The notes: generated by a model not told the origin, from the sequence alone. Counted from the first letter of the stretch, positions 31,105 through 42,904 are shown. The stretch: DNA of 64,000 nt from Vombatus ursinus (GCF_900497805.2 NW_020954608.1:18045004-18109003); one strand, 5' to 3'. Numbers and translations: made by a program.

Positions 31105-32870
31105 AGGAAGTACAGTATAGAGGATAAAATGGTGGCCTCTGAATCAGGAAGAATTGTATTCAAGTCCTGCCTCTCCCGCCTATTGGTTGTGTAGCACTGG
31201 AAGTCACAAAACCTTTCAGTGCCCCAGACAAGACTAAGAATATTAAGCTGCATGCAGAATGATTGTTAATGTGCAGTGATGGTGGAAATTTTTAATTAAT
31301 TAATTAATTTTTAATTTTCAACATCACTTCCAAAAGATTTGGAGTGTTAAATTTTCTCCCCTTCCCTCTCTTCTCCCCTCCCCAAGTTGATGTACAATCT
31401 AATATAGACTCTACATATACATTCATATTAAAGAGATTGTCACATTAGTCATGCTGTAAAGAAGAATTAGAACCAATGGGAGAAATCACAAGAAAGAATA
31501 AATGAAACAAAACAAACAAACAAAAAAAGGGAGAACAAATAGTATGCTTTCCTCTGCATTCAAACTCCATAGTCTCTTTCTCTGGATAGCATTTTCCATT
31601 ATGAGACTTTTGGAATTGTCTCAGATCCTTGCACTTCTGAGAAGAGCTAAGTCTATACAAGTTACTCATTGCACAATGTGGCTGTTTCTGTGTGCATGTT
31701 CTCTTGGTTCTGCTCACTTCACTCTGCATAAGTTCATATACATCTTTCCAGGTATTTCTGAAGTCTGCCTGCTCATTATTTCTTATAGCATAGTAGTATT
31801 CCATTACATTCATATACCAAAACTTGTTCAGTCATTCCCCAACTGATGGGCATCCCCTCAATTTCCAATTCTTTGCCATCACAAAAAGAGCTACTTTAAA
31901 GATTTTTGTACATATGGGTCCTTTCCCCATTTGTATGATCTTCTTGGGATACAGACCTAAAAGTGATATTGGGCATAGTTCCAAATTGCTCTCCAGAATG
32001 GTTAGCATCAGTTCACAACTCCAACGATGAATTAGTGTTCCAATTTTCCTACATCTTATCTAATATTTATCATTTTCCTGTTTTGTCATGTTAGCCAATC
32101 TGATAGGTGTGATGTGGTACCTCAGAATTATTTTGATTTGCATTTCTCTAATCAACAGTGATTTAGAGCATTTTTATATGACTATAGATAGCTTTAATTT
32201 CTTCATCTGAAAACTGCCTGTTCATATTCTTTGACCATTTATCAAATGGGAAGTTGCTTATATTCTTACAAATTTGACTCATTTCCCTATGTAGTTTAAA
32301 AATGAGGCCTTTATCAGAGACACTGGCTGTAAAAAATTGTTTCCCAGTTTTCTGCTCCTAATCTTGGTTGCATTGGCTTTGTTTGCACAAAAATTTTTCA
32401 ATTTAATGTAATCAAAATCATCCATTTTGCATTTCATAATGTTCTCTATTTCTTATTTGGTCATAAACTCTTCCCTTCTCCATAAATCTGACAGATAAAG
32501 TATTTCTTGTTCTCCTAGTTTGCTTATAGTATCACCCTTTATATCTAAATGGGGAACCTATTTTGACTTTATCTTGGTATATAGTGTAAGATGTTGGTCT
32601 ATGCCTGGTTTCTACCATAAAGTTTTCTAGTTTTCCTAGCAGTTTTTGTTAAATAGTGGGTTCTTATCCCAGAAGCTGGAGTCTTTGGGTTTATCAAATA
32701 GTAGATTACTATAGTCATTGACTATTGTGCCTTGATTACCTAACCTATTCTACTGATCCACCACTCTATTTCTTAGCCAGTACTAAGTAGTTTTGATGAT
32801 TGCTATGATGGAAATTTTTTCACCAGGAGTTTCCTACACACCAATGAAATCATAGGGTCAGTTGACAACA
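31105..32870 (+). repeat. Marsupial SINE split by an L1
   Basis: The left part (31105-31293) reads 'ggtggcctctgaatcaggaa' and 'caagtcctgcctctcccgcc'. The right part (32809-32870) continues 'tcaccaggagtttcctacac' and 'caatgaaatcatagg'. The break carries the L1 TSD, so the SINE pre-dates the L1. Confidence 0.75.
31294..32808 (-). mobile_element. 5'-truncated L1 (ORF2 C-terminal third plus 3'UTR)
   Basis: The minus-strand frame 31445-31813 begins MNVMEYYYAIRNNEQADFRN and matches the human L1 ORF2p end (YTMEYYAAIKNDEF). Further upstream, antisense 'gataggtgtgatgtggtacc' is the RYHxTPxR motif and 'ggtttatcaaatag' is FDKP. The T-rich tail starts at 31294. The TSD tggaaattttt is at 31283-31293 and 32809-32819. 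ORF2 upstream of the C-terminal third is absent and the remainder is decayed. Confidence 0.9.
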
Positions 32871-34060
32871 ATGACGTTGTTGATGATAACTTATACTACA
32901 GAGCTATGCAAAAAGTAGTGGACACTAACCTTGAAAAAATGGCTATTGATGATAGCACATAGAAAACTATATCTGAATTTTTTTATAACATGCCCTCTGG
33001 TGTCCTATGTTATAAACCGTGTTTACACGGCATAGCGTGCCAGTTACTTACTGTGATTTAATTATTGTAAGCATAGAGATTATGCTGCCCCAATTTTTAA
33101 AAATTAAAATTTAAAATGCCCCTTTTCAAATCCTCAAAGCAAGATGTGACAAAATTAGTCATCTTCTCTGGGGTGGTCTTTCTTACTGTCTTCATAAGAG
33201 CTCAATTATGATATATATGAGTATATTCTGCAAATTTCAAAATATAGTTTGGTAATTATTTTCCTGTTGATTTTTTTAAAAAAAGAACTGCTGTACAGAG
33301 CTTATACTTTGTTCATTTTATGGATGGAAACCATCCTTGAAAATTATTTAACTTAAAGAAGATACTTTATAGATTAAAAAAAATACTCTCTAGGACCCAG
33401 GACTTGTAGTTGCTTGTCATTATAAATGGATTGGGTAACTCTTTCTTCAGACAAGTCACATTGTTATAACTCCTTTGAGATCACAGAGAAGAAAATGGAA
33501 GTAATTGACTAGGAAGGTCTAGTTGAATATAAACAAAGCAAGTAGTTTCCACCATGTAAGATTGTATTCATGGAAAAATTCCAAAAAATGGGAAGTGTTA
33601 TGTCGGCCAGTTAGGAGAAGGTATGAGTCTGTAGGAATGAGGCCGTTTGTGGTACATAAATTTCAGATAGAATCCTAACCTAGAGGGTTTTTTTTGCAAA
33701 TTACTATAATTACAAACTATAAGAAATGGAAAAAAGTAATAAAATGAACTGTCATTCCTAAATGAATATTCAGAGTGGTCTCCCTTGACCTTTTGGAGGT
33801 GTTTGACTTTTGTGAGAAAAACACCCCAACATTGGCAGTCAAGTAAGCTTCCCTTCTGGTAGACTACAGGTGTGGAAAGAGATCTGTTTTGTTAGACACA
33901 ACCAATTAGTTGGTTTGTTTTACTTTATTTTGTTACAAGGGAAGGATCCATGAAAGAGACAGAGTAATCATTGGAAAGTTATAGCAATGTTAAGAAATAA
34001 ATAAAATATTTATTAAAAAAAAAACCTTGCTCTCAATACTCCAGACCATTCCCTGCTATG
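32870..34060. other. Unique sequence without recognisable feature
   Basis: 1.2 kb lacking nameable repeats. 'gtttacacggcatagcgtgcc' near 33020 is a rare CpG-bearing patch. Confidence 0.45.
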
Positions 34061-34064
34061 TATC

Positions 34065-34098
<34 letters not shown>

Positions 34099-34122
34099 TG
34101 TGTGTGTTTGTGTATGTGTGTA
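34065..34122 (+). repeat. (TG)n microsatellite
   Basis: About 28 units with TA and TT interruptions. The 172-codon open frame at 34027-34545 exists only because it reads through this repeat and the L2 that follows. Confidence 0.95.
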
Positions 34123-34279
34123 CTGGGGAAAAGAGGATGTCTAGGGAAGGAGGGAATTATATTTATCAGTCCCTTTTCTATCTCATTCTACATAGCATTC
34201 CATGACTCATTAACTGAGTTCCCAAGGATATCCCTAGGGCCCGAGCCAACTCATCTGGCTCCTGAACCTCACTCACACC

Positions 34280-34625
34280 TCAACTCACTCCCTGGACCTT
34301 TCCTCCTCTTTGTCAGCCACCTTCTCATTCTAGGAATATCTCTGCTTGAGGCCCTGCACTCCCAATTGGCTCCTTTTTTACTTAGATCCATTATTTCAGG
34401 AAAGTTCCCCACCAACCTCCACCTAACTCATATCTCAGTTCCCTCTCCACACTCCTCCTCCTCTTCTTCACCAGCTGTGTATCCTTTTTTTCTTCCCCAA
34501 CACACACTTTCCAGCTCTTCTTTAGGCATTGGTTTTCCCCATTAGAACATAAGTTCCTTGAAGGCAGACCTTGTTGTCTGTTTCTATTTGTTAGTGTCTG
34601 GCTGATAGTAAGCCCTTGATAAATA
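34280..34625 (+). repeat. L2-type LINE 3' region
   Basis: 'ctcccaattggctcctttt', 'ccattagaacataagttcct' and 'tgaaggcagaccttgttgtc' end near 'agcccttgataaatagttg', the L2 terminal order. Confidence 0.6.
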
Positions 34626-34628
34626 GTT

Positions 34629-34666
34629 GTCTGTCTGTCTGTCTGTCTGTTGGTCTATCTATCTAT
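34629..34666 (+). repeat. (CTGT)n/(CTAT)n microsatellite
   Basis: Tetranucleotide tract directly attached to the 3' end of the L2 fragment, a common seed position for microsatellites. Confidence 0.9.
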
Positions 34667-34669
34667 CCT

Positions 34670-35785
34670 CCACTAAGAGGAAATAATCTATGAAGATTGA
34701 GATTTCATTTTCTATGTTTGCTAATCTTTCCTTCAGATTCTTTAAGGTTGAGATAATGTGTCCCTGGTAGTGCGGAGTGAGACTTGGCTGTAAAGCTTTG
34801 AAATAGACTCACTAGATAGTGGTACCTGATGGAAGCAATGTATTTATCCAGCAACTGTTAGTGTAGTGTTTCCAGCTAGCTGAGCGTCTTACTACCTCAA
34901 CTTAGGAGACTCAACCTCCATCCAGCTACACCATGATTTGCTTATTCCTTTATTCATTCTGGTCCCTGCTCTTTCTCTTCCATATTTTGTTTTGTATAGC
35001 TTGGCTTCACTTTTTGAACCATCATTTGGCCACCTCTAGAGATTCTCTTCCCTCCTATAGAATGCTACAGAGCCTGCTGAATGAGACCCAAGGCCATTAA
35101 AAAGAGTGGTCTAACAACTCTTATAGGGAAACAAATCAACATATTAACAAACAAGTAAGTGAAGAATGCCTATTTTCTGGATCAGGAGATGAAGTCAAGC
35201 GGGTAGTCCATGAAGTGTATTCATAAATACATATATCTGGGACATGTATTAAAACTGGCCTTAACATTGGATAGGGAGATGAGAATGAACTAAAATGTTT
35301 ATAGGAAATTGTTCAGCATTTTGATTTCTGACAAAAAAAAAATGTGATACCAATGTTTTTCCAGTGATGTTATGTGGCTTCAAACCACAATTTCTAAAGA
35401 ATTAAATTTCAGGTAACCTAAAGGGCAATAAAGACAGATGGTAGGCATAAGTTTTCTGCAGCATATTACCAGTGAAGACTTGTGCTCAAGAAGCAAGATT
35501 AAAGGGTAATCCAGTAATTATCTAATTTGGAAAGGAAGAAGCAATAACAATGGATAACAGGTGGTCAGACCAAGTCCCACCTTGGTACTTGTGGAATGTA
35601 AAACAATCTGGAGAAATGCCTCTCTCATGTTAACTAGGACGCAAGAGTTACATGGGATGAAATGCCCTAGATGAGTTGAAATCTTCACTGTGGAGGGGTT
35701 ACTCACTTGGTGAATTCATAGATTCATCAAACTACTATCAGATCCATGTGTAGATGACTATATTCTACTTTTGTAAAAATTATCC
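34670..35785. other. No recognisable feature
   Basis: 1.1 kb without nameable repeats. The minus frame 35518-35706 has no domain. Confidence 0.5.
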
Positions 35786-35789
35786 AATC

Positions 35790-35945
35790 AAAATGTGTCG
35801 AGACATAGAATGGTAGAGCTGGAAGAGACTTTGAAGCTAAACTGATCCCCCTAATTTTAAAGATTAATAAACTAAGCAGCAGTGAGATTGAGCAAATTGG
35901 TGACAGACAGAAGTAGAATGTTTTCTAATTCAGTGCTCTTTCCAA
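35790..35945 (-). repeat. THER1/MIR3-like SINE
   Basis: 'gacatagaatggtagagctg', 'gaagagactttgaagcta' and 'attcagtgctctttccaat' give the order of the THER1 consensus. Confidence 0.7.
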
Positions 35946-35966
35946 TATGAATATGCCTCCCCCCTA

Positions 35967-36024
35967 CCCCTCTCCCTCTCCCTCTCCCTCTCCCTCTCCC
36001 TCTCCCTCTCCCTCTCCCCCCCCC
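35967..36024 (+). repeat. (CCCTCT)n polypyrimidine tract
   Basis: About eight CTCTCC hexamers ending in a C-run. This is an uninterrupted pyrimidine strand with mirror symmetry, able in principle to form a triplex. An A-rich (AAAAC)/(CAA) tract follows at 36079-36117. Confidence 0.92.
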
Positions 36025-36078
36025 GGTTATTTTATTAACCAGAACATCAAAGAGTATGCCACATATTAGAATTTATTT

Positions 36079-36117
36079 AAAAAAAAAACAAAACAAAACA
36101 ACAACAACAAAACAAAA
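36079..36117 (+). repeat. (AAAAC)n/(AAC)n tract
   Basis: Simple A-rich repeat without an obvious parent element. Confidence 0.85.
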
Positions 36118-36119
36118 CT

Positions 36120-36975
36120 CCAACAATTGCTGAAAAGGCTGGTGCACTGCCAAATTTGGTTTAAAAAAAGATAAAAATGAGATGGGGGTGGGGTAGAGGA
36201 GTGCCTGCCAATTCTCTATTTAGAACCCTGTGGTCTGATTTTTGAGTTAAATGAGTCAGTTTCAAGTAGTGAGCTAACATAATTTTGAGCCCTGCTAATT
36301 AGTGTATTACTTAGGAGACTAGAAGTCACTGTTCCTGCTAATAATAATGAGTATGGCATATTATAATAATACTTCACTCTTCCAGATTCTTCCAAGGAGC
36401 TATATGAGTCCTCCCTCCCTCCTCCCCTTTCAGTTTTGTGGTTTTATAAGGGGGATTTTAAAATGACATTGAAACATAGCTTTAAGTTCTAAAAATATAC
36501 TCATTTGTTCCACAGCACCTTACTTTTAAGACATTTACAATGTGGTCTGAAAGATAGAAGGCAAAAGTCTACCTTTTTCAATAAACAAATGGAGACCAAT
36601 CATATGAATCACAAATGCCTGACAAAAAAATTGCCCTGATATGCAATTGTTTGTGTTTTCCATGAAGAAGCTAACTTAAAAATAGCATCCTTCAGCTGCT
36701 TCAATCCTTGTTAATTCCCACCTATCAGCACCCATCAGCTAATCCCTGGTCCTCACCTTTGATTGCAAGTACCATGAAACATATATATCATCTAAGACTT
36801 GTCTCTGAAGTGCATACAATTGACAGAATAGCAGTAGATATGCTTAGGGAATGACTTATACACCAAAACAGTTATTTAATTTTATTCTGGGTTAAAATCA
36901 AAGGTTTCCAATGAGTAACTATTATTTTCCATTATTTACAGGCTCTAGTCTATACAGTTTAATCTTCATTAAGAG
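36120..36975. other. No recognisable feature
   Basis: Low in repeats. 36640-36790 contains CAGCTG, TTAATT and TATCAGC-type short motifs in repeat-free DNA, compatible with but not evidence for an enhancer. Confidence 0.4.
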
Positions 36976-37230
36976 GGAAGCCAAGTGGAACAATGGATAG
37001 AGTTCTGGACCTGAGTCAGAAAGATTCATTTTCCTGAGTTCAAATATGACCTCAGATACTTACTAGCTGTTGACCCCAGGCAAGTCACTTAATCCTGTTT
37101 GCCTCAGTTTCCTCAACTGTAAAATGAGCTGGAGAAGGAAATGGCAAACTACTCCAGTATTTTTGTCAAGAAAACCCCAAATGAGGTCATAAGGAATCAG
37201 GAACATGACAGGTAAGTGACTGAACAACAA
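36976..37230 (+). repeat. CORE-SINE with RTE-type tail
   Basis: The body carries 'ggaacaatggatagagttct', 'gagttcaaatatgacctcag' and 'caagtcacttaatcctg'. The tail carries 'ctggagaaggaaatggcaaa', 'ctactccagtatttttg' and 'gactgaacaacaa'. The tail matches the end of the RTE/BovB-like LINE family, the likely source of its machinery. Confidence 0.9.
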
Positions 37231-37324
37231 AATATTTAGTAACAGAAGGCTCTGTGTGTTTCTGCCATGATTGCTGAAAATAAGACCCCTTACTGTCTGG
37301 GTACACTGTACCCAGTAAAAGAAC

Positions 37325-37480
37325 TCTGTAGTAAAAGAACTCTAAATGAGCAGCTGGGATCTGGGTTTGAATTTTTACTTGGTTACTTGTCTGTATTACT
37401 ATAGGCAATTCCTTTAACTTCTCTGATTCTCAAATCCCTTTTGCATGAAATAGAGATATTATTGTCTCATAGGTTATTAA
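37325..37480 (+). repeat. MIR-family SINE
   Basis: 'gagcagctgggatctgggtt', 'gaatttttacttggttac', 'ggcaattcctttaacttctc'. Diverged. Confidence 0.6.
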
Positions 37481-37484
37481 GGGC

Positions 37485-37760
37485 TAGATGGTGCAGTGGT
37501 TAGAGTGCTGGTTCTGGAGTGATGAAGAGCTGAGTTCAAATCCAGCCTCAGGCACTTACTAGCTATTTTACCCTGAGCAAGTCACTTAACCTCTCCCTCG
37601 GTTTCCTCATCTGTAAATTGGGCATAATAACAGCACCTGCTTCCCAGGGTTGTTGTGAGCTTCAAATGGGACAATAATTGTAAAGCACTTAGCACAGTGT
37701 CTGTAACATATAAATGGGTATTTAATAATAATAATAATTATTATTATTATTATTGTTTTT
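37485..37760 (+). repeat. MIR/MAR-type SINE, nearly full
   Basis: 'ctagatggtgcagtggttag', 'gttcaaatccagcctcagg', 'gcaagtcacttaacctctcc' and 'cagggttgttgtgagcttca', ending in an (ATT)n run at 37722-37755. Confidence 0.85.
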
Positions 37761-38440
37761 GTCAGAACTCAGCAAGATAATCTATGTAGAAAAAATCCAA
37801 TATTCCACTCAATCTGTGAACTTATTTCACTGATTATGCAGATCACAAGAGCACTTTTCTCATCCTATAACTCTTTCACCCATGCCCTTCTATAAATCTT
37901 CCAAGTAAAATCACACAACCATAGAAATTAACTCAACAGACACTTTTAAATTGAATCCTCATGATTAATATTTTCTGTATCACTTTCTTAAGCCTAAAGC
38001 CCTACACAATCAACAAAACAATAAATCAAACTCTGATTTGGAGTGTTTTCTAATTTCTGATGGCTCACATTGAAAATTTAACAGTTGGCTCTCCTGAGCC
38101 ATTATCATTTGGGTCCAGTACACCCCTGTGACACAATGTTCAGGAGGGCTACCTCTGAGCCTCTTAAATTACCAGTGCAATATTCAGGCTTTATATCTGT
38201 TCCCCTTGTTGCTTCACTGCTCCACCAACTTTTGCACTCACGAGTCTCTTTGTTAATGTTTTGTATACAATTTCTTGCCCACAACTGGTCATTAACAACA
38301 TGAGATAGTCTATTTAAGCCTGCCAGGCAACTATCTAGCCATTGCCATTTGTATAATCCTCAGTTTTGGTTCTTGGAGCTCATGATATTTCATGATTCAT
38401 AGGCTGAGCCACATAGCTTCACCAGATGTATAGTGGTATT
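37760..38440. other. No recognisable feature
   Basis: No nameable repeat. The 72-codon frame 38085-38303 has no domain. Confidence 0.5.
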
Positions 38441-38484
38441 AAAAATAATGAGAATATTTTCAGTGTAATGGGGAATGTCTTATG

Positions 38485-38720
38485 ATCCAAATGGAAGACC
38501 TAGAGATAATAAGGTTGTTGAGATATTCTCATTTGTGGATGATATTGTACTGATCTCATGAAGCCCTAGAACATTGCAGGGCTCTCTCGTTGAGAGGAAT
38601 GGTTTTTCAAAAGGGATTGACCAAGGATTCTATATGGGAAAAACAAAGAAACAAACCATATGGATTAAAAATATCTACCATGCTGGTTCTGACTCATAGA
38701 TGAATGGCTAGTTCATTAAA
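38485..38720 (+). mobile_element. LINE reverse-transcriptase scrap (xxDD box)
   Basis: One frame reads FVDDIVLIS, a stop, then SPRTLQGSLVERNGFSKG and GFYMGKTKKQTIWIKNIY. FADDIVLIS is the catalytic aspartate box of a non-LTR reverse transcriptase, and the following residues fit the palm/thumb of a family that is not L1, L2 or RTE. At least three in-frame stops occur. I cannot assign the clade. It may be the parent family of the LINE tails at 1658, 52801 and 59497. Confidence 0.6.
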
Positions 38721-39287
38721 TTAGCATATTAGCATATCTATCTATACCTATATCTCTAACCATAATCTATGTGTGTGTAATCTCCATTTATCTAGCCATA
38801 TATCATCTAATCTGCAAATGCACAATGAATTGGATTCAGCACTGAATAGGAGGAAGATAATATTCTATTTCATAAATTGTTCATTGTTTTTAATGATCTC
38901 AATCTGTGTGCCCTGATGCAAAGACCTTTATTTTTTTGAAAATTAAAAAAATCAAAACTTGACAAAACAACTAAGAACACTTCCATATTAGCATTAGAAT
39001 ACAGTGTTGTACAAGAAACTGTTAATGTATATTATGTATAACTTGCTTTTCTTTTTAAGTATTTAATAAATTTAACATGTCATTTTAAAAAGGTCTATCC
39101 TTTCAACATAAATGTTTTTTCTAGAGATGTGTATAACTAAAGATGCTGTATAACTCTGAGGAATCAAAGCTATGTGTTTCCCAAAGGGCAATAGGGCACA
39201 AACCCATGTTAGGTACAAATAGGTTAGATTATATTTTCAGTGATGACCTAGGGATCAAGAAATGTATGGCAAGGAAATATAATAAGC
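38720..39287. other. No recognisable feature
   Basis: AT-rich, no nameable repeat. Confidence 0.5.
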
Positions 39288-39740
39288 TGAGGTATAACCT
39301 CTGAGTAAGATCAGTTTATTAACAGTGACACAAATAACTGTCAACAAAATGGGCCATTCTGGCAATCTCAGCAAAGCCAGTGATCACAATGAGAAGGAGA
39401 AGGAAACTTCTTTATTGGCATACAAGAAAGGAGGGCACAGGTCTGGGTAATTTGGGAACATTACAATTGACTATACTAGTAAAAGTGGGTTGGCATTCAG
39501 ATGTGGCTAATCACATCCCTCTGACAATTAAGGAATGTTAATTGTTTTCTTGACTTTCTTGTATTCTTGGTTAGGATATCAGTACCACTAGGTTTGCTGC
39601 CCCTTGGGAGAGATCAAACTTCCCCTAATTGCACAAAGACAGGAGACATATCTTTTTGGGGGGGTGGCACCAGGTTAAGCTCATTGGGGCTTATAGACAA
39701 CAAGCAAATGTCACAAGGGCCAATGGTATGAATTACAACA
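39288..39740 (-). mobile_element. Probable solo LTR of an endogenous retrovirus
   Basis: Read on the minus strand, the segment has a U3-like AT/GC-mixed front, a polyadenylation signal in 'gccaataaagaag', and a pyrimidine-rich U5-like stretch. It ends near 'gatcttactcagagg' and 'ttatacctca', with possible TG...CA ends. No internal viral sequence adjoins it, so it would be a recombined solo LTR. Family and age are unknown, and no clear TSD was found. Confidence 0.5.
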
Positions 39741-39821
39741 AATTTTCTTTTCAACCTCACCCTTAAACTAACTCGGGAGGGAAAACTGAATTCCTGAGCA
39801 AGGTGAGTTGAGGTTCAATTT

Positions 39822-39825
<4 letters not shown>

Positions 39826-39871
<46 letters not shown>
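39826..39871 (+). repeat. (CA)n microsatellite
   Basis: 23 perfect units followed by an AT-rich stretch, likely polymorphic. Confidence 0.97.
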
Positions 39872-39873
<2 letters not shown>

Positions 39874-40810
39874 CACATATCCATATATAAATATACACAT
39901 AAATTATATGCAAATTATATTATATAAAATATGTATAACCCAATTATAAAAATCAATATAGCATAAAATCACTATGATAGAAATGAAAGTAATTTATTTT
40001 TTTTTCTTTTCACAGTTGTATAAGGGATGTTATTAATGTTATTCAGTAGATATATTTTATGAAAATGAGAAGGGGCAGTCATGTGGCAAGAGACAGGATC
40101 AACATTGATAGCCTAAATATTGCATTGGTAGTCATGATATATAACAAGACCTACAAGATATTTGATACACACATATTTCTATATATATAGATGCATATAA
40201 ACATGTTAAACTAAAATAGATTTATATATTGACTTGAGTCGATTAAATTATTCTCTTTTTAAGTTCTGACGATTTGGCTTCATTAGGATTATGTTTTAGC
40301 TAACTGAGTTATCGGTTACAGAAGAAAAAAAAATTAACTTTACAAAGAACCTTGAACAAAAGGCAAGATACAAAAGCCTTTAGCATCGTGTAATTTAAGA
40401 TAATAAATTAAGATTTAAATTCACATTCCCTTTTATTTAAAGATGCTTTCCCTTAAAATAAAGCAAACAAACTGTGGTATCAGCAGAGTGAGCATGTGGT
40501 TGTAACATGCAAAATTGCTTTGTTTCCAAAAGGCTTGGCTCAGGGATAGTCTATCAGAGCAAGACTTCATTTTTGTAACCTGCTCCTGACCTCTTGAATT
40601 TTTTTAGTACAATCTGGTTTTTCTTGTTTCCTTATGTATAAAATGAAAATCATAGTATGTTAAACTCTTAATTTTTGCCCTTTGGACCTCACCCACCTGT
40701 TTTACTTTGAGTTTCACTTTTGAAGCCTCATTTACTTAAGTATGCAGAGTAATTGGTAATAGTGAATAGTGATAGAATTGTGCTTTACTTTTTGTTGACG
40801 TTTAGATGCT
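39872..40810. other. No recognisable feature
   Basis: AT-rich with atatat runs near 39885-39940 and 40170-40230. No gene or repeat I can name. Confidence 0.5.
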
Positions 40811-40811
40811 A

Positions 40812-40960
40812 CAAGATGCAATGTGTCATAATGGAAAGAGAATCAAATTTAATGATAGGACTTATATTCAAGTCTTACTTTTAATAAATTTTGGCTGTGA
40901 GATCCTGGGTAAGTCCTTTAACCTCTCAGTCTTCTAAGCTATTCTTTATAAGTTGCTGAG
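40812..40960 (+). repeat. MIR-family SINE
   Basis: 'aatgtgtcataatggaaaga', 'cttatattcaagtctta', 'gatcctgggtaagtccttta'. Confidence 0.65.
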
Positions 40961-41240
40961 ATAGTGCTGAGCTGTATTTATAAAGCTGTATATTTATAAA
41001 GGTGAGAATTTGCTCACCTTGGGGTTCCTCATGCCAATAAAACCATAAGTCTACTCACTTCACTTACTCATCATGCTCCCTGATGCTAAATAGAAGAAAG
41101 TTTAAATCAAAATGTTTAATTCACTCAGCACAAGAAGGGATGGAGTAGATAGCAGGAAAGAGTCATGAGTCATGAGGCAAAATTGGAAGCTAAAAAACTT
41201 TCACCTTCAGAATCAGTTCTTCACAGGGTGGCTTTCTTCT

Positions 41241-41715
41241 TTTATATAAAATTTCGTAAATTCCAAACACTTTACACATTGGGATTCGTGTAAAATACAA
41301 AATTCTATTCCCTGCCCATCTCCCACCTATTGATAAGGCAAGTAATGTGATATCAATTATATGTGTGAAATCATGTAAAACATTTTTTCCATATTAGCCA
41401 TGTCGCCAAAAATGAGCAAGACAATAAAAGTGAAAAAACACCGAGACTTAATCAGTTGTGTTTCTGGTGGATAGCGCTTTTTATCATAACTTCTTCAGAA
41501 TTGTCTTAAATCATTTTATTGATCAAAGTGGATATGTCTCTCACAGTTGATTGTTGTTACAGTAATACTGTTAATATAGAAAATGTTCTCCTGGTTTTAT
41601 TCATTTCACTTCGTATCAATTCGCATAAGTCTCAGGTTTTTGTGAAAAGCTTCCTACTCGTCACTGTTTGCACTATTTGTAATGGATTTTTACTCTATTT
41701 TCATGCTTCTGATCT
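41241..41715 (-). mobile_element. 5'-truncated L1 3' end
   Basis: It matches the 3'UTR and ORF2 end of the minus-strand L1 at 59010 in order: 'gtaaattccaaacactttac', 'gaaatcatgtaaaaca', 'cacagttgattgttgttaca', 'atttcacttcgtatcaattc'. Heavily diverged and without a clear TSD. Confidence 0.7.
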
Positions 41716-41724
41716 CTTCTTGAT

Positions 41725-42265
41725 ATTCTTAAAATACAGACCTCTCCATGTTGCTCCTCTATTCAAAACTTTTTAGTAGCTGCCTGTAATCCCTAGGATA
41801 AAATACCCCATCTTCAATCTGTCATTCAAGGCCCTCCAGAATTTGACTTTCCAGGATTATTTCATCTTAACTCTCCTTCACACACTCTTTATTCAGTAAA
41901 ATTGACTTCTTTTCTCTCCCTTCTTAAATCAAATCCATATCTTTCTTCCACATCTTTGTATCTATTTTTGAAAAGGACTGACTCCTTACCTTTTTGTATT
42001 AGAATCCCTTGTTTCCTTTAAAGCACAGGTCAAGTCCCCATTCATAGATGAGGTCTTTCCTCTTGTTAGCTTTTTCTCCCTCTTGAAACTACTTTGTGTT
42101 ATTTTGTATATTTATTATGTTGACTTATCTATGAATATATTGTATCCCTCTGGAGAATGTAAGGTCTTAACTATTTCTTTCTGTAAGGTCAGTAACTATT
42201 TCTTTTTTATCTTTGAATCTCCAACACCTATCAGAGGTACTTAATAAATATTTGCTTTTAATGAA
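41725..42265 (+). repeat. L2 LINE 3' region
   Basis: 'gtagctgcctgtaatcccta', 'cattcaaggccctccagaat', 'cacaggtcaagtcccc' and 'ggtacttaataaatatttgc' give over 500 bases of the L2 3' part. Confidence 0.85.
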
Positions 42266-42519
42266 TTAAAAGTAGCCTCAAATCCTGTCTCTCACTCTGT
42301 TCAACTAACAGCATCTTTCAGTTTTTCATATATTAGGGTAAAAGGATAATCATTTAGCCCAATGACTAGAAACATTATGGGCACTCACAATGAATATCTG
42401 TTTATTTGATCTCACCACTGGGAAGGCTTGTCATTGATTACTTTCAGAGTTAATAAAACATTTTTGAGGTGTTGAGAAAAAAACTAAAATTTATACACAT
42501 GATAGTTCTTTCAATTGCA

Positions 42520-42780
42520 GGCAGGTGAGTGGTACCGTGGATAGTGCACTGCACCTGGAATCAGGAAGATTTGACTAAATCTAGCCTCAGTCACTGCCTA
42601 GCTGTGTGATAGTGGGCAAGTCTCTTAACCATTTTTTGCCTCAGTTTCTTCAACTGTAAAATTGGAATGATAGCAGCTATTTCTTAGGGGTGTTCTGAGG
42701 ATCAAATGAGGTGATATTTGCCAAGAGCTTAGCATAATGCTTGGCACTTGGTAGGTACATAATAAATGCTTTTTTCCTTA
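42520..42780 (+). repeat. MIR/MAR-type SINE, nearly full
   Basis: 'ggcaggtgagtggtaccgtg', 'cctggaatcaggaagatt', 'gggcaagtctcttaacca', 'gaggatcaaatgaggtgata' and 'gtaggtacataataaatgct'. Confidence 0.85.
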
Positions 42781-42904
42781 CCCCTCTTCTCATTTTCCAT
42801 TCAGTCAGATGATGTGGATTTATGTGATACACAGAATGTCAGTCAAGTATTAAGAGCTCTCTAGCAATGGTGAAGTATCCTGTTTGACTAAGTGTGAGAC
42901 CAAT

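Noticed and set aside
34027-34545. 172-codon open frame, the longest in the window
   Set aside because: It reads through a (TG)n microsatellite and the L2 3' region. The residues are low-complexity VCVC and Ser/Pro-rich, with no domain.
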